This document shows positions 9,115 through 18,333 of a stretch of DNA of 64,000 nucleotides, piece by piece (within the stretch, counting starts at the first letter, position 1; each line of letters opens with the position of its first letter). The notes under the pieces were generated by a model. That model saw nothing but the letters and a program-made list of their open reading frames with translations. It did no database searches and had not been told where the DNA came from. Made by a program: the position numbers and the translations under genes. The stretch spans positions 5,789,501 through 5,853,500 of the forward strand of contig NC_014923.1 in NCBI RefSeq assembly GCF_000185905.1, written 5' to 3'. Source of the stretch: Mesorhizobium ciceri biovar biserrulae WSM1271 (GTDB lineage: Bacteria > Pseudomonadota > Alphaproteobacteria > Rhizobiales > Rhizobiaceae).

Positions 9115-10386
9115 ATGCCTTCGCCGTTCACCCTCGCCCTCACCGGACAGTCCCTCATCTACCACGATATTCGGCATGTATCGGACGACGGCTTCGCCAC
9201 GATCAAAGAACTGATCCGGCAAGCCGATGCCTCATTCACGAATTTAGAAACCACGATACTCGGCCGGCATGGTGGGTGGCCGATGAAAGGCACCTATTTC
9301 CAGTGCTCTCCACCTGTCGTGTTAGATAATTTGAAGGATATTGGCTTTAGCGCACTGGCTCTTTCCAATAATCATGCGTTCGATCTTGGGCCCGCAGGAG
9401 TGCTTTCGACACTTGAGGAAGTAGACGAGCGTGAGTTTCTGCGTGCAGGAATTGGCGTTGACGCCAGTGACGCGAGCAAAGCCGGCATCAAGCAACTCGG
9501 CAAGAGGAAGGTCGCCCTCATCGCGATGGATGCCGGACCAGGGCCAGCCACAATGTACGCTGAAAATGCGGCAGGTACCCGTCCCGCTCGACCGGGGGTG
9601 AACAAACTCGATGTCTCGCGGGTATTCGAGGTTGACGATGAGAAATTCGCGAACCTGCGTTCCATTCAGGAAACGTTTTTAAGCAACTCTATGGAGCGCG
9701 GAACCTACACGCAGCCGGACGATCCTCGCGAACTGACATCGTCCGATGAAATCGACTTTTACGGAACCATTTTTCGCCGATCCTCCGAGAACTGCCGAAG
9801 GATCATCTTCAACGAGCAAAGTTTACGAGGTCAGCTCGCCGCAATCCGGAAGGCCTCGTTGGCCGGTGCCTTTGTCATCGCCTATCTTCATCATCATCAT
9901 TGGGAACCAGATTGGCGCGAGGTTCCCGAATGGGTTCAATTCTTCGCGCGATCCTGCATTGATGCGGGAGCGAATGCGTTCGCCAGCCACGGCGCACCGG
10001 TGCTGCAGCCGATCGAAATCTACCGCGGGGCTCCGATCTTCTACGGATTGGGAAATTTCCTGTTTCATCTACCCGAAGGTGAGGACGAATGGAGCTCACC
10101 GGATATCTGGAAAAGTATCGTCGCGACGTGCAGCTTCGATGGCAACAACCACTTGGAGTCGATCTACCTCGCTCCAATCGTGATTGGAGGGGAGCAGCGG
10201 CTGAGCAGCAACAGGTATCATGAGCGTCTTGTGCCCGTGCCCGCATCAAAAGAGCTGGCCGGTTCAATGCTCGAAGACCTATCTCGACGCTCGCAAAAGT
10301 ATGGAACCGAAATAGTGCTGGAAGATGCTCGCGTTCTTCTGCCAAAAGCTAATTCCCGCAGCGTCGAGGTCGCCGCCAGCAGGTAA
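9115..10386 (+). CDS. CapA/PgsA-family metallophosphatase-like protein
   Basis: The 423-residue protein matches the PGA_cap family, found in poly-gamma-glutamate capsule synthesis and in many accessory gene clusters. Family hallmarks are visible in order: FTNLETTI (about residue 41), SNNHAFDLG (about 84), a His-rich YLHHHHWEPDW (about 260) and the C-terminal SHGAPVLQP and YGLGNFLF (about 292-317). No signal peptide is evident, so it may be cytoplasmic. It is the first plus-strand gene after lysR, 370 bases from the 70-bp element. No capB/capC partners are present, so a capsule role is unlikely; hydrolysis or ligation of a glutamate or amide compound is only a guess. The ATG follows a weak GGGG. 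Confidence 0.88.
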   Translation: MPSPFTLALTGQSLIYHDIRHVSDDGFATIKELIRQADASFTNLETTILGRHGGWPMKGTYFQCSPPVVLDNLKDIGFSALALSNNHAFDLGPAGVLSTLEEVDEREFLRAGIGVDASDASKAGIKQLGKRKVALIAMDAGPGPATMYAENAAGTRPARPGVNKLDVSRVFEVDDEKFANLRSIQETFLSNSMERGTYTQPDDPRELTSSDEIDFYGTIFRRSSENCRRIIFNEQSLRGQLAAIRKASLAGAFVIAYLHHHHWEPDWREVPEWVQFFARSCIDAGANAFASHGAPVLQPIEIYRGAPIFYGLGNFLFHLPEGEDEWSSPDIWKSIVATCSFDGNNHLESIYLAPIVIGGEQRLSSNRYHERLVPVPASKELAGSMLEDLSRRSQKYGTEIVLEDARVLLPKANSRSVEVAASR

Positions 10387-10518
10387 CGTCGTCCATGCAC
10401 GTCAACCTGGCCCGCATCCTGATGATCGTGTCGTATAGTGCCAATGCACTGATGACCGGGCGCCCCCTTACAGCCGAACGGATCCAAATGCGCACTTGGA
10501 CAATGAGGAGAACCGAAC

Positions 10519-11964
10519 ATGCATAACGATGGGCTGGGCGTCTATGAAATCGCCCGGCGCGTGGACACCAAGAGCGCCGACTACTGTGCGCTCAGCGACC
10601 GCATCTGGGCCATGCCGGAACTCGCCTTCGAGGAGCATCGCGCGGTCGCTGAGCAGATCGCCTTGCTGGAGCACGAAGGCTTTCGCATCACCAAAAAGCT
10701 CTGCGGCATGGCAACTGCCTTCGTGGCGGAACATGGAAGCGGTAGCCCAACAGTCGGTTTTCTGGGGGAGTTCGATGCGCTGCCGGCTCTCGGGCAAGTT
10801 TCGGGCATAACCGAGCGCATGCCTACCGCGGAGGGCGCATCTGGGCATGGTTGCGGGCACAATCTTCTCGGTTCCGGATCTGCGCTCGCAGCCGTGGCCT
10901 TGAAGGATGCGCTTGCATCGGGCGCCATCGCGGGCACGGTGCGCTATTACGGCTGCCCGGCGGAGGAGAGCGGATCGGGCAAGACTTTCATGGCACGGGC
11001 CGGTCTCTTCGATGATCTCGATGCCGCCTTCTGCTGGCATCCAAACGTCGTCAACGAGGTGCAGTCCACCTCGTTTCTCGCGTGCATTCAGGCTAGCTTC
11101 CGCTTCACGGGTCAGGCGTCGCATGCGGCGGTTTCTCCCCATCTTGGCCGCAGCGCGCTCGACGCGGTGGAGCTGATGAATGTGGGCGTAAATTACATGC
11201 GCGAGCACATGGCGTCGGATGCGCGCGTCCACTATGCCATTACGAATACGGGTGGCGATGCGCCAAACGTGGTACAGGCTTTTGCGGAATCACTCTACCT
11301 GGTGCGTTCGCCGCATTTGCCGGATGCGGAGCACCTCTTCCAGCGCGTCAAGAAGATCGCCGATGGCGCCGCGCTGATGACGGAAACCACCGTTGAGGTG
11401 CAGATCATGGATGCAAACTCGAACGTTCTGCCTAACAAAGTGCTGCAGGAGGTTATGTACGAAAACATGAGTCGCCTGGGCGGCCCGGGCTTCGACGATA
11501 CGGATTATGCCTTCGCCGAACAACTGCGGAAGAACGCGTTTACGAACGAGGAGATTGTGGCGAGCGTTGCGCTCTACGACCGTTCGCTGGCGAGCCAGGT
11601 GCTGCATGACGGGCTACTTCCCATGCCTGCGCGCGAAGGGATGATGATGGGCAGCACTGACGTCGGCGACGTGAGCTGGATCGTGCCCACGGTTCAGTGC
11701 AGCACTGCCTGCTTCGCTATAGGTACGCCGTTCCACACTTGGCAGCTCGTCACGCAAGGGAATCTGCCTGCAGCCCATAAGGGAATGGTGCTCGCGGCGA
11801 AAGCAATGGCGACCACCGCGGCAGATTGCCTGCGCAATCCCGATCTTATCGCCCGGGCGAAAGCGGAATTGAAGGAGCGTACTGGCGGGCGGCGCTACAC
11901 TTGCCCAATTCCGCCCGAGATCACGGTCGACAACCTGCGCGCTAAGGCAGCGGCTTTTGCATAG
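10519..11964 (+). CDS. M20-family amidohydrolase (AbgB/IAA-amino acid hydrolase type)
   Basis: The 481-residue protein resembles p-aminobenzoyl-glutamate hydrolase subunit B and other M20D metallopeptidases that split N-acyl amino acids. Metal-binding motifs are present: GEFDALP (about residue 80), HGCGHN (about 110) and PAEES (about 150). A start at ATG 10519 is preceded by GAGGAG. It lies 132 bases after the CapA-like gene. In this setting it could release an amino acid from a conjugate imported by the neighbouring transporter; plant hormone conjugates are also possible substrates for the family. Confidence 0.92.
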   Translation: MHNDGLGVYEIARRVDTKSADYCALSDRIWAMPELAFEEHRAVAEQIALLEHEGFRITKKLCGMATAFVAEHGSGSPTVGFLGEFDALPALGQVSGITERMPTAEGASGHGCGHNLLGSGSALAAVALKDALASGAIAGTVRYYGCPAEESGSGKTFMARAGLFDDLDAAFCWHPNVVNEVQSTSFLACIQASFRFTGQASHAAVSPHLGRSALDAVELMNVGVNYMREHMASDARVHYAITNTGGDAPNVVQAFAESLYLVRSPHLPDAEHLFQRVKKIADGAALMTETTVEVQIMDANSNVLPNKVLQEVMYENMSRLGGPGFDDTDYAFAEQLRKNAFTNEEIVASVALYDRSLASQVLHDGLLPMPAREGMMMGSTDVGDVSWIVPTVQCSTACFAIGTPFHTWQLVTQGNLPAAHKGMVLAAKAMATTAADCLRNPDLIARAKAELKERTGGRRYTCPIPPEITVDNLRAKAAAFA

Positions 11965-12289
11965 GTGCAAGAAGTCCTTACGCTCGGCGGCCTCGCTTGC
12001 AGAGTTTCACTATATTTATGGCGGACAACGCTCGATCACAGTTGCGTTCATCAAGTTCCGCGAATAGCGTCGCAATGACATCGACTGTCTGCCGCGCCCC
12101 GGGGGTTAGCAGAGCAGGGAAAACGCAGCGCGTTCAGCGATGAATGTCCCCAGACCCTCCTTCTCTGCGCTCGCGCAAATGGTCTGCATTGAGCCAGCGG
12201 TTCGCCTCGGCCACCTCTCATGAATTTCTCACCCCAGCTCTGCGCCAAGCTTCGAGTTTTTGGTCCTCCGCTTGGCGATCACAGCGCTA

Positions 12290-12560
12290 GGCTAAGTCGT
12301 GGGGCGCACGTCCTAAACCTGCCCTGACGGCCGGATGGCCGTCGGAGACCGCGAACTCGACATTGGCAAGTCCGCGCTGCTTGAGCCCTGTCGCGAACGC
12401 TCGCCAGTAATGGTGCTGCCACTCCCATAGCCAGCTCGACCACCAGCACCTAGCGCAGGCCCCAGTCCATTCTGATCGCCCACAGCACCGCCTGGCTGGA
12501 TGACCCGGCCAGGCGGGTCCGAAGCGCCGCGTCCATAATGAGGAACCAAGCAAGATGTCG
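12290..12560 (-). mobile_element. IS256/Mutator-type transposase remnant
   Basis: On the minus strand a segment reads FATGLKQRGLANVEFAVSDGHP, close to the core of IS256-family transposases in which a Trp-Arg-Phe-containing helix is followed by a Val-Ser-Asp-x-His motif. Flanking sequence is frameshifted and no ends are visible. The remnant separates the amidohydrolase gene from the second 70-bp element, so the cluster may have been rearranged here. Confidence 0.6.
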
Positions 12561-12668
12561 GCAAGCCGTCGCTCAAAGATGCTTGCAGGCTGCTGATCAG
12601 GCCTGCCAGGCAGCAGCCCTGCATCGCGGTTCGTCATCCAGCCATTTGCCTGCCTCGTGTGTGTGGCC

Positions 12669-12738
12669 ATATCAGTAAAATTAATAGGGTGTCACAAAAA
12701 CTTAATAAATTGACGGTTTTGGCGATTCCTCCCATCGT
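12669..12738. promoter_or_regulatory. 70-bp element, copy B, before the racemase gene
   Basis: Same orientation as copy A at 8676-8745, with the first 46 bases identical. It ends 5 bases before the first possible racemase ATG (12744) and 50 before the second (12789). If transcription starts within the element, the second ATG is the more natural start. Confidence 0.6.
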
Positions 12739-12743
12739 TTCGC

Positions 12744-13934
12744 ATGCAAACAAGCAATAAAAAGCGGTTGGGAAAAACGTCAGAACCTATGTGCGCGTTA
12801 ACGTCTATTGCGCCGGTGCAGAGCAAAAAGGCGGCGTCCCGGGAGGCCTGGTACGAGATCGACCTCGGCGCGATCAGGCACAATTACCGTCAGCTGCGTA
12901 GGCATCTTCCCCGGACAGTGAAGATTTTCGCCTGCTTAAAGCGCAATGCATATGGCTGTGGAGCGGGACCTGTCGCCCGCACACTGGCAACAGAGGGGGC
13001 TGACGGCTTTGCTGTCGCAACCTTGCCCGATGCTATGGCCATCCGGGAAATGGGCATCGATCTCCCGGTTTTGCTTTATCCCGGTCCTCTACCGACATCG
13101 GCGAAAACAATTGAAGCGCTCGGACTCACCGTTACCGTTTCCAGCCTCGATGAGCTGGAGTCCTGGCGCGCCGCCATGAGCGTCACCCGTATTTTCGTCA
13201 AGGCGGATCTCGGGTTCTTCAGGGCTGGGGCCACGCCGCAGGAGATAGGCCGGCTTCTCGCAGCCGCGCACGTCTGCAGCGACGTTGAAGTACAGGGGCT
13301 CTACGCCCATCTCAGCGAGCTGCCCACATCAGTAACTTCGGATGCTAGCGAGCAATTTTCCCGCCTGCAGCGGATTCTACAGGATGCCGAGGCGTCCGGC
13401 ACCCGTCCCCCGATCATTATGATGTCGAGTACTGCAGGTGTGCTTCGGCATCCCGCGATGGATCTCGATGCCGTCGATCCCGGGGCCCTGTTTATCGGTC
13501 TTCCCGAGACGGATCGACCCATGCGGGCCGTCACTCTGCGGCCGGCGCTCAAGGCCATTTCGACATGCCTCGTTTCCGTCAAGCGGATCGATGCTTCTCT
13601 CGGCCCTATACCAGACATACCCGGTTTTCGGTCGGGAATGACCATCGGCGTCCTAGGTATGGGATGGGGGGATGGCCTTCCGCGTCACGTGCCAGCCCAG
13701 GCCGAGGCGCTGGTGAGGGGGCAGCGCGCGCGCCTGCTCCCTCCCGCGCATCTCGAGCACCTGCGCATTGATCTGACGGACGTGCCTGATGCGAGATTTG
13801 GCGACCAAGTGCTCCTGCTCGGACAGCAAGCGCACCAGACCATCAGTCACGAGGAAGTCGCCGCTCAATGGGGCACAGACCTCATCGGTCTCTATGCCCA
13901 GCTCCGCGACCACATCCCGCGCGTCTATGTCTGA
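12744..13934 (+). CDS. fold-III PLP amino acid racemase, alanine racemase-like
   Basis: The 396-residue protein has the alanine racemase barrel and C-terminal domain. The PLP lysine is in CLKRNAYGCG (about residue 72 counting from 12744). In ordinary alanine racemases the motif GYADG supplies a catalytic Tyr; here the corresponding segment reads GWGDGLPR, with Trp in place of Tyr, so activity or substrate may differ. The start may be ATG 12789, which leaves more room after the 70-bp element and begins just before the conserved WYEIDL. It leads the transporter genes, suggesting that D/L-interconversion of an imported amino acid is part of the same pathway. Confidence 0.9.
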   Translation: MQTSNKKRLGKTSEPMCALTSIAPVQSKKAASREAWYEIDLGAIRHNYRQLRRHLPRTVKIFACLKRNAYGCGAGPVARTLATEGADGFAVATLPDAMAIREMGIDLPVLLYPGPLPTSAKTIEALGLTVTVSSLDELESWRAAMSVTRIFVKADLGFFRAGATPQEIGRLLAAAHVCSDVEVQGLYAHLSELPTSVTSDASEQFSRLQRILQDAEASGTRPPIIMMSSTAGVLRHPAMDLDAVDPGALFIGLPETDRPMRAVTLRPALKAISTCLVSVKRIDASLGPIPDIPGFRSGMTIGVLGMGWGDGLPRHVPAQAEALVRGQRARLLPPAHLEHLRIDLTDVPDARFGDQVLLLGQQAHQTISHEEVAAQWGTDLIGLYAQLRDHIPRVYV

Positions 13935-13963
13935 GACATTGGCGCAGAAATAGAGGAAACGAA

Positions 13964-14038
13964 ATGAAGGCGCCCAGAACAGTGCTGTTGCTCTCGCCCT
14001 TTCATGTTGTGCTCGGCAATACGGGCGCACAGCAATGA
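13964..14038 (+). CDS. possible 24-residue leader peptide coupled to the ABC ATPase gene
   Basis: An ATG preceded by GAGGAAAC opens a 24-codon frame (starts MKAPRTVLLL) whose TGA overlaps the ATG of the next gene as ATGA. The ribosome site is better than the one before the ATPase gene itself, which suggests translational coupling. It has no Arg-codon run, so classic attenuation is not indicated. Confidence 0.4.
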   Translation: MKAPRTVLLLSPFHVVLGNTGAQQ

Positions 14039-14847
14039 CGGCCACGATCATGGCAATTCCTCGCCACGCGGTGACGGACACGGCCGCGGAGGCGATCCAT
14101 GTCCAGGACTTGCACAAGAAATTTGGCGCCCTTCATGTGTTGAAGGGGGTCTCGCTATCTGCACGCGACGGCGATGTGGTGGCGATTATCGGGGGCAGCG
14201 GCTCCGGCAAATCCACTTTACTTCGCTGCATCAACTGCCTGGAAAACCCCACCAGCGGCGTTATCAGGGTGAACGGCGAGGAAATACGTCTCAAGCCTGA
14301 CGGAAATGGCAGCACCCTCCCGGCGGACCGAAAGCAGATTGAACGTGTACGTTCCCGGCTCGGCATGGTCTTTCAGAGCTTCAATCTCTGGACCCACATG
14401 ACCTTGATCGAAAATGTGATCGAGGTTCCGGTCCATGTGCTTGGCGTCAAGCGTGAAATGGCGATCATCGAAGCCGAGAAACTGCTTGCAAGAGTGGGGC
14501 TTCTGGAAAAACGGCACGTATACCCGGCATTTCTATCCGGCGGACAGCAGCAGCGCGGCGCGATCGCACGCGCTCTCGCGGTCCAGCCACGCGTCATGCT
14601 CTTTGACGAACCGACTTCATCACTCGATCCCGAACTCATCGGTGAGGTTCTGGGCGTAATCGGCGATTTGGCCCGCGAAGGTCGCACCATGATCCTGGTC
14701 ACGCATGAAATGAAATTTGCCCGCGAGGTCGCGACCCGCGTGGTTTTTCTCCACGAGGGCCGCGTCGAGGAAGAAGGGTCACCAGACGCAATCTTCGGAT
14801 CTCCGAAATCAGAGCGGCTTCAACAATTCATCCGCAGAGTGGGCTAG
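14035..14847 (+). CDS. polar amino acid ABC transporter ATP-binding protein
   Basis: The 270-residue protein is the ATPase of a polar amino acid uptake system of the HisP/OccP type. Walker A is GGSGSGKST (about residue 54), the signature is LSGGQQQR (about 170) and Walker B is VMLFDEPTSSLDP (about 190), with the switch His in THEMKFA. It has the His/Arg/octopine-subgroup style of long insert after Walker A. It is followed by a binding protein and two permeases in order. A second possible start is ATG 14050. With arginase and related enzymes next in line, arginine or a derivative is the likely cargo. Confidence 0.95.
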   Translation: MTATIMAIPRHAVTDTAAEAIHVQDLHKKFGALHVLKGVSLSARDGDVVAIIGGSGSGKSTLLRCINCLENPTSGVIRVNGEEIRLKPDGNGSTLPADRKQIERVRSRLGMVFQSFNLWTHMTLIENVIEVPVHVLGVKREMAIIEAEKLLARVGLLEKRHVYPAFLSGGQQQRGAIARALAVQPRVMLFDEPTSSLDPELIGEVLGVIGDLAREGRTMILVTHEMKFAREVATRVVFLHEGRVEEEGSPDAIFGSPKSERLQQFIRRVG

Positions 14848-14891
14848 CGCCGGGAAAACAGAGTAAACCATCTGACTTATAGGGGAAAACA

Positions 14892-15674
14892 ATGAGAATA
14901 CTTTCGAAACTGACGGCCGCAGCGGCAATCTTCTGCGCATCTACTTTGATGGCGCAAGCTGAACAGGTGAAGGTCGGAATCGCGGCCGAGCCCTACCCTC
15001 CATTCTCGTCCCTGGACGCCTCTGGAAAATGGGTCGGCTGGGAGATTGAGATCATCGATGCGATCTGCGCCGAGGCAAAACTCGATTGTGTCATCACTCC
15101 GGTCGCCTGGGACGGGATCATTCCTTCCCTAACTTCCAAGAAAATCGATGTCATCATGAGTTCGATGTCAATCACAGAGAAGCGCAAGAAGACGATCGAT
15201 TTCTCCGACAAGTACTATAGCGATAACGGGTACACGATTGCCGGTCCCAAGGGCGTTACAATTGATCCTACCCCTGAGGGCCTCAAGGGCAGGATTCTCG
15301 GTATTCAGGTCTCCACCAATGCCGAGGTCTACGCCAGCAAGCATTTCAAAGACAGCTTGGCCGAGATGAAGACGTACCAGACACAGGATGAGGCCAACCA
15401 GGACTTGGTCGCCGGCAGGATCGACGCCATTCTGGCTAGCCCGCTTACCATTGATCAATTCATGAAGACTGACCAGGGTAAGGCCTGTTGCGAGATAAAG
15501 GGCAAGGTTGCCAATGACCCCGAGATTTTCGCGCCGGGCGCGGGCGCGGGTCTGCGCAAGGGAGACACCATGCTCAAGGAAAAGATAAACGCCGCAATCA
15601 AGGGGATTCGCGCGAACGGGAAGTACAACGAAATTACGAAAAAGTACTTCTCCTTCGACATTTACGGCGAATGA
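14892..15674 (+). CDS. periplasmic binding protein for polar/basic amino acids
   Basis: The 260-residue protein has a signal peptide (positive N-terminus, hydrophobic core to about residue 21, cleavage after AQA) and the family 3 solute-binding fold. Early motifs such as EPYPPFSS and GWEIEIIDAICAEAKLDC are typical of lysine/arginine/ornithine, octopine and nopaline binding proteins. A GGGG ribosome site precedes ATG 14892. It captures the substrate in the periplasm for the two permeases downstream. Opine binding proteins belong to the same family, so an opine-like or methylated arginine ligand cannot be excluded. Confidence 0.95.
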   Translation: MRILSKLTAAAAIFCASTLMAQAEQVKVGIAAEPYPPFSSLDASGKWVGWEIEIIDAICAEAKLDCVITPVAWDGIIPSLTSKKIDVIMSSMSITEKRKKTIDFSDKYYSDNGYTIAGPKGVTIDPTPEGLKGRILGIQVSTNAEVYASKHFKDSLAEMKTYQTQDEANQDLVAGRIDAILASPLTIDQFMKTDQGKACCEIKGKVANDPEIFAPGAGAGLRKGDTMLKEKINAAIKGIRANGKYNEITKKYFSFDIYGE

Positions 15675-15794
15675 AGAGGAAATTCTCCTATTACGTAGAC
15701 CCTCGCAATACTTCTCCTGTTGAGTCGGAGGCAGGCGGCCTCCTTCGTCACGCACCAGTGAACGGCAGGCTCTTGGCGAGGGTCAATCCTCAAG

Positions 15795-16559
15795 GTGGAG
15801 GCGTTCTTGACCGATTCATTCTTTTTGTCGCTGGCGCAGACCAGCATGTTCGAGTTGCTTGCACCTACGCCGCCTGGCTGGGGTGGAAATCTGGTTCGCG
15901 GATTCATTAATTCAATTGGGATCGGTGTCGGCGCATTCGCCTTGGGATTGCTTATTGGCATCGGCGGTGCCTTTGGCAAGCTTTACGGCGGACCTGTGCG
16001 CCGCGACTTGCTTCAAGTCTACACCACCCTCATCCGCGCGGTACCGGAACTTGTGCTAATTCTGCTTATCTATTTCGCAGTTCCGGACCTGATCAACCGC
16101 CTCCTCGATACTCTCGGTTACGGACGGATCGACGTCAGCGGGCCGATGGCAGGCATCGTTGCGCTCGGCTTCGTACAGGGCGCGTACGCAACGGAGGTGC
16201 TGCGCGGCGCGATCCTCGCGGTGCCGCAAGGCCAAATCGAGGCCGGACGAGCCTTTGGTATGAACCCAACGATGCTGATGCGACGCATTACTATGCCGGC
16301 GATGCTGCCCTTCGCGATCCCGGGTCTCGCAAATCTCTGGCTGGTTGCATTCAAAGGCACAGCACTTCTGGCCGTTGTGGGCTTCAATGAACTGACTCTG
16401 GAAACACGACAGGCTGCGGGCACCACAAAAGCCTATTTCACCTTCTTCATGGCCGCTGGCGTGCTTTATCTACTGCTCACTTTGATCTCCAACGTCCTCA
16501 TCGGACGGGTCGAGCATTGGGCAAGGCGCGGCCGGCAGCCGATAGCGGAGAGCCGCTGA
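15795..16559 (+). CDS. polar amino acid ABC transporter permease (HisQ-type)
   Basis: The 254-residue inner-membrane protein has about five hydrophobic segments and the cytoplasmic EAA loop (EAGRAFGMNPTMLMRRITMP, about residues 150-170) that docks to the ATPase. The first possible start is a TTG at 15795; ATG 15846 (MFELLAPTPPGW) is an alternative that agrees better with the family's N-terminus. The stop overlaps the start of the next permease gene by one base (TGATG). Works as a pair with the following gene. Confidence 0.93.
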   Translation: MEAFLTDSFFLSLAQTSMFELLAPTPPGWGGNLVRGFINSIGIGVGAFALGLLIGIGGAFGKLYGGPVRRDLLQVYTTLIRAVPELVLILLIYFAVPDLINRLLDTLGYGRIDVSGPMAGIVALGFVQGAYATEVLRGAILAVPQGQIEAGRAFGMNPTMLMRRITMPAMLPFAIPGLANLWLVAFKGTALLAVVGFNELTLETRQAAGTTKAYFTFFMAAGVLYLLLTLISNVLIGRVEHWARRGRQPIAESR

Positions 16560-17365
16560 TGGCCTATTTCACGACTGTTGCGGCAAACTGCCGCCCATTC
16601 GCACGGTTGGACCCACACCGCGTCGTATTGATCGTAATCGGCCTTGTCTTGATCACCGCAGCAGCCGTCTTCATGCGTTGGGACTGGTTGGCCGACTACT
16701 ACATGCTTGCGATTGCTGGTTTATGGCGTTCGATCTGGATCCTCATCGTGACCTGCGTCTTCGGCTTCGTTCTGGCATTGCCACTTGGGCTCGCTCAAGT
16801 AGTGGGCCCTAGTTGGCTCAGTCTTCCAGCGAAAGCTTTCTGCACCGTCATTCGAGGCACACCGTTGCTTCTGCAAATTTGGCTGCTCTATTACGGGCTT
16901 GGCTCGCTCTTCCCGCAATATCCATGGATTCGCGAATCCGATATCTGGCCTCTCGTTCGCCAGGCGTGGCCATACGCTGTACTGGCTCTAACGCTGTCCT
17001 TCGCAGGCTATGTAGGCGAGGTTATGCGCGGTGCTTTTGCCGGCGTGCCGAGCGGCCAGCTCGAGGCGGGACGCGCTTTCGGTATGAACCGCTGGAAGCT
17101 TTTTCGCAGGGTCTGGTTGCCGCAGGCAATCCACAAGGCGTTGCCCACGTTGGCTGGTGAAACAGTAATGCAACTCAAATCGACACCGCTCGTCGCTACT
17201 ATCACGGTTGTCGACCTTTATGCAGTTTCAGCTCGCGTTCGCCAGGATACATTGGTGATATACGAGCCATTGCTTCTGCTTGCATTGACATACATGGTTC
17301 TCACGGGATTGCTCGTATGGATTTTCAGCCGTATCGAGGCTCGCATCCCGGTTCGAGTGGGGTGA
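16559..17365 (+). CDS. polar amino acid ABC transporter permease (HisM-type)
   Basis: The 268-residue protein is the second permease subunit. Hydrophobic segments and an EAA loop (EAGRAFGMNRWKLFRRVWLP, about residues 175-195) are clear. I chose ATG 16559 because it overlaps the previous stop, the usual sign of coupled translation. The ABC set is complete: ATPase, binding protein and two permeases. Confidence 0.94.
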   Translation: MAYFTTVAANCRPFARLDPHRVVLIVIGLVLITAAAVFMRWDWLADYYMLAIAGLWRSIWILIVTCVFGFVLALPLGLAQVVGPSWLSLPAKAFCTVIRGTPLLLQIWLLYYGLGSLFPQYPWIRESDIWPLVRQAWPYAVLALTLSFAGYVGEVMRGAFAGVPSGQLEAGRAFGMNRWKLFRRVWLPQAIHKALPTLAGETVMQLKSTPLVATITVVDLYAVSARVRQDTLVIYEPLLLLALTYMVLTGLLVWIFSRIEARIPVRVG

Positions 17366-17409
17366 CGCGCCGAACCAGCGCGCTGCCAGCAGCAATAGGG
17401 AGCGGCGAC

Positions 17410-18330
17410 ATGCTGTGTAGGATCGTTGGCGCGCCGGTCCAGGACGGGGCCGGACGCATGGGCTGTGATATGGGACCGAGCGCTTTGCGCGCCGCGGGAC
17501 TCGCGCAGGCGCTGACGGAACTCGGCCATGAAGTGGAGGACGCAGGGGCGGTCGCGCCCGGACCGCTTCCGCCCGTGGCGCATGAGAACCTCGGCCTGAA
17601 GGCGCTGCCGCAGGTCTCGGCGTGGACCGGAGCGATCGCCGAAGCTGCCTATGCGGCGAGCCGGGAAGCAATGCCGATCTTTCTCGGCGGCGATCACAGT
17701 ATCTCTGCCGGCACGCTGTCCGGAGTTGCCCGTCGTGCCAAGGAGTTGGGCCGGCCGCTCTTCGTGCTTTGGCTGGATGCCCACCCGGACTTTCACACGC
17801 TCGACACTACGGTCAGCGGCAACTTGCACGGCGTCCCGCTCGCCTACGCCAGCGGGCAAAAAGGCTTTCACGGCTATTTCCCAGACCTGCCAGCTGCGGT
17901 CGATCCGGCGCGCATCTGCACGCTTGGTGTCCGCAGCGTCGATCCGGCCGAGCGTGAGGCGCTGAAACTCGCCGGGGTGACAGTCCACGACATGCGCATG
18001 ATCGATGAGCACGGGATCGCTCCTCTGCTACGCGCTTTTCTCCAGCGCATCCTGGCTGAGGACGGCATGCTTCATGTCAGCCTGGACGTCGATTTCCTAG
18101 ACCCGTCAATCGCCCCGGCCGTGGGCACGACCGTGCCGGGCGGGGCGACCTTCCGCGAGGCGCATCTGGTGATGGAGATGCTGCACGATTCCGGCCTCGT
18201 CACCAGCCTCGATCTCGTCGAGCTCAACCCCTTCCTCGACGAGCGCGGCCGCACCGCGATCCTGATGGTCGACCTCACCGCCAGTCTAATGGGCCGCCGC
18301 ATCATGGACCGCCCGACAAGGAACCACTGA
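17410..18330 (+). CDS. rocF: arginase (ureohydrolase family)
   Basis: The 306-residue enzyme splits arginine to ornithine and urea with two Mn ions. Metal-binding motifs are in place: GGDHS (about residue 95), DAHPDF (about 120) and SLDVDFLDP (about 228), plus the late Glu in LVELNP. ATG 17410 follows AGGGAG. It is 45 bases after the permease gene and four bases before ornithine cyclodeaminase, so its product feeds the next enzyme. Family members include agmatinase and formimidoglutamase, but this gene order favours arginase. Codon use from here to about 19.4 kb is richer in GC than in the transporter genes. Confidence 0.92.
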   Translation: MLCRIVGAPVQDGAGRMGCDMGPSALRAAGLAQALTELGHEVEDAGAVAPGPLPPVAHENLGLKALPQVSAWTGAIAEAAYAASREAMPIFLGGDHSISAGTLSGVARRAKELGRPLFVLWLDAHPDFHTLDTTVSGNLHGVPLAYASGQKGFHGYFPDLPAAVDPARICTLGVRSVDPAEREALKLAGVTVHDMRMIDEHGIAPLLRAFLQRILAEDGMLHVSLDVDFLDPSIAPAVGTTVPGGATFREAHLVMEMLHDSGLVTSLDLVELNPFLDERGRTAILMVDLTASLMGRRIMDRPTRNH

Positions 18331-18333
18331 ACC

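Noticed and set aside
10468-11232. 254-codon minus-strand frame
   Set aside because: Lies entirely within the M20 amidohydrolase gene on the other strand; the composition is typical of a GC-rich shadow.
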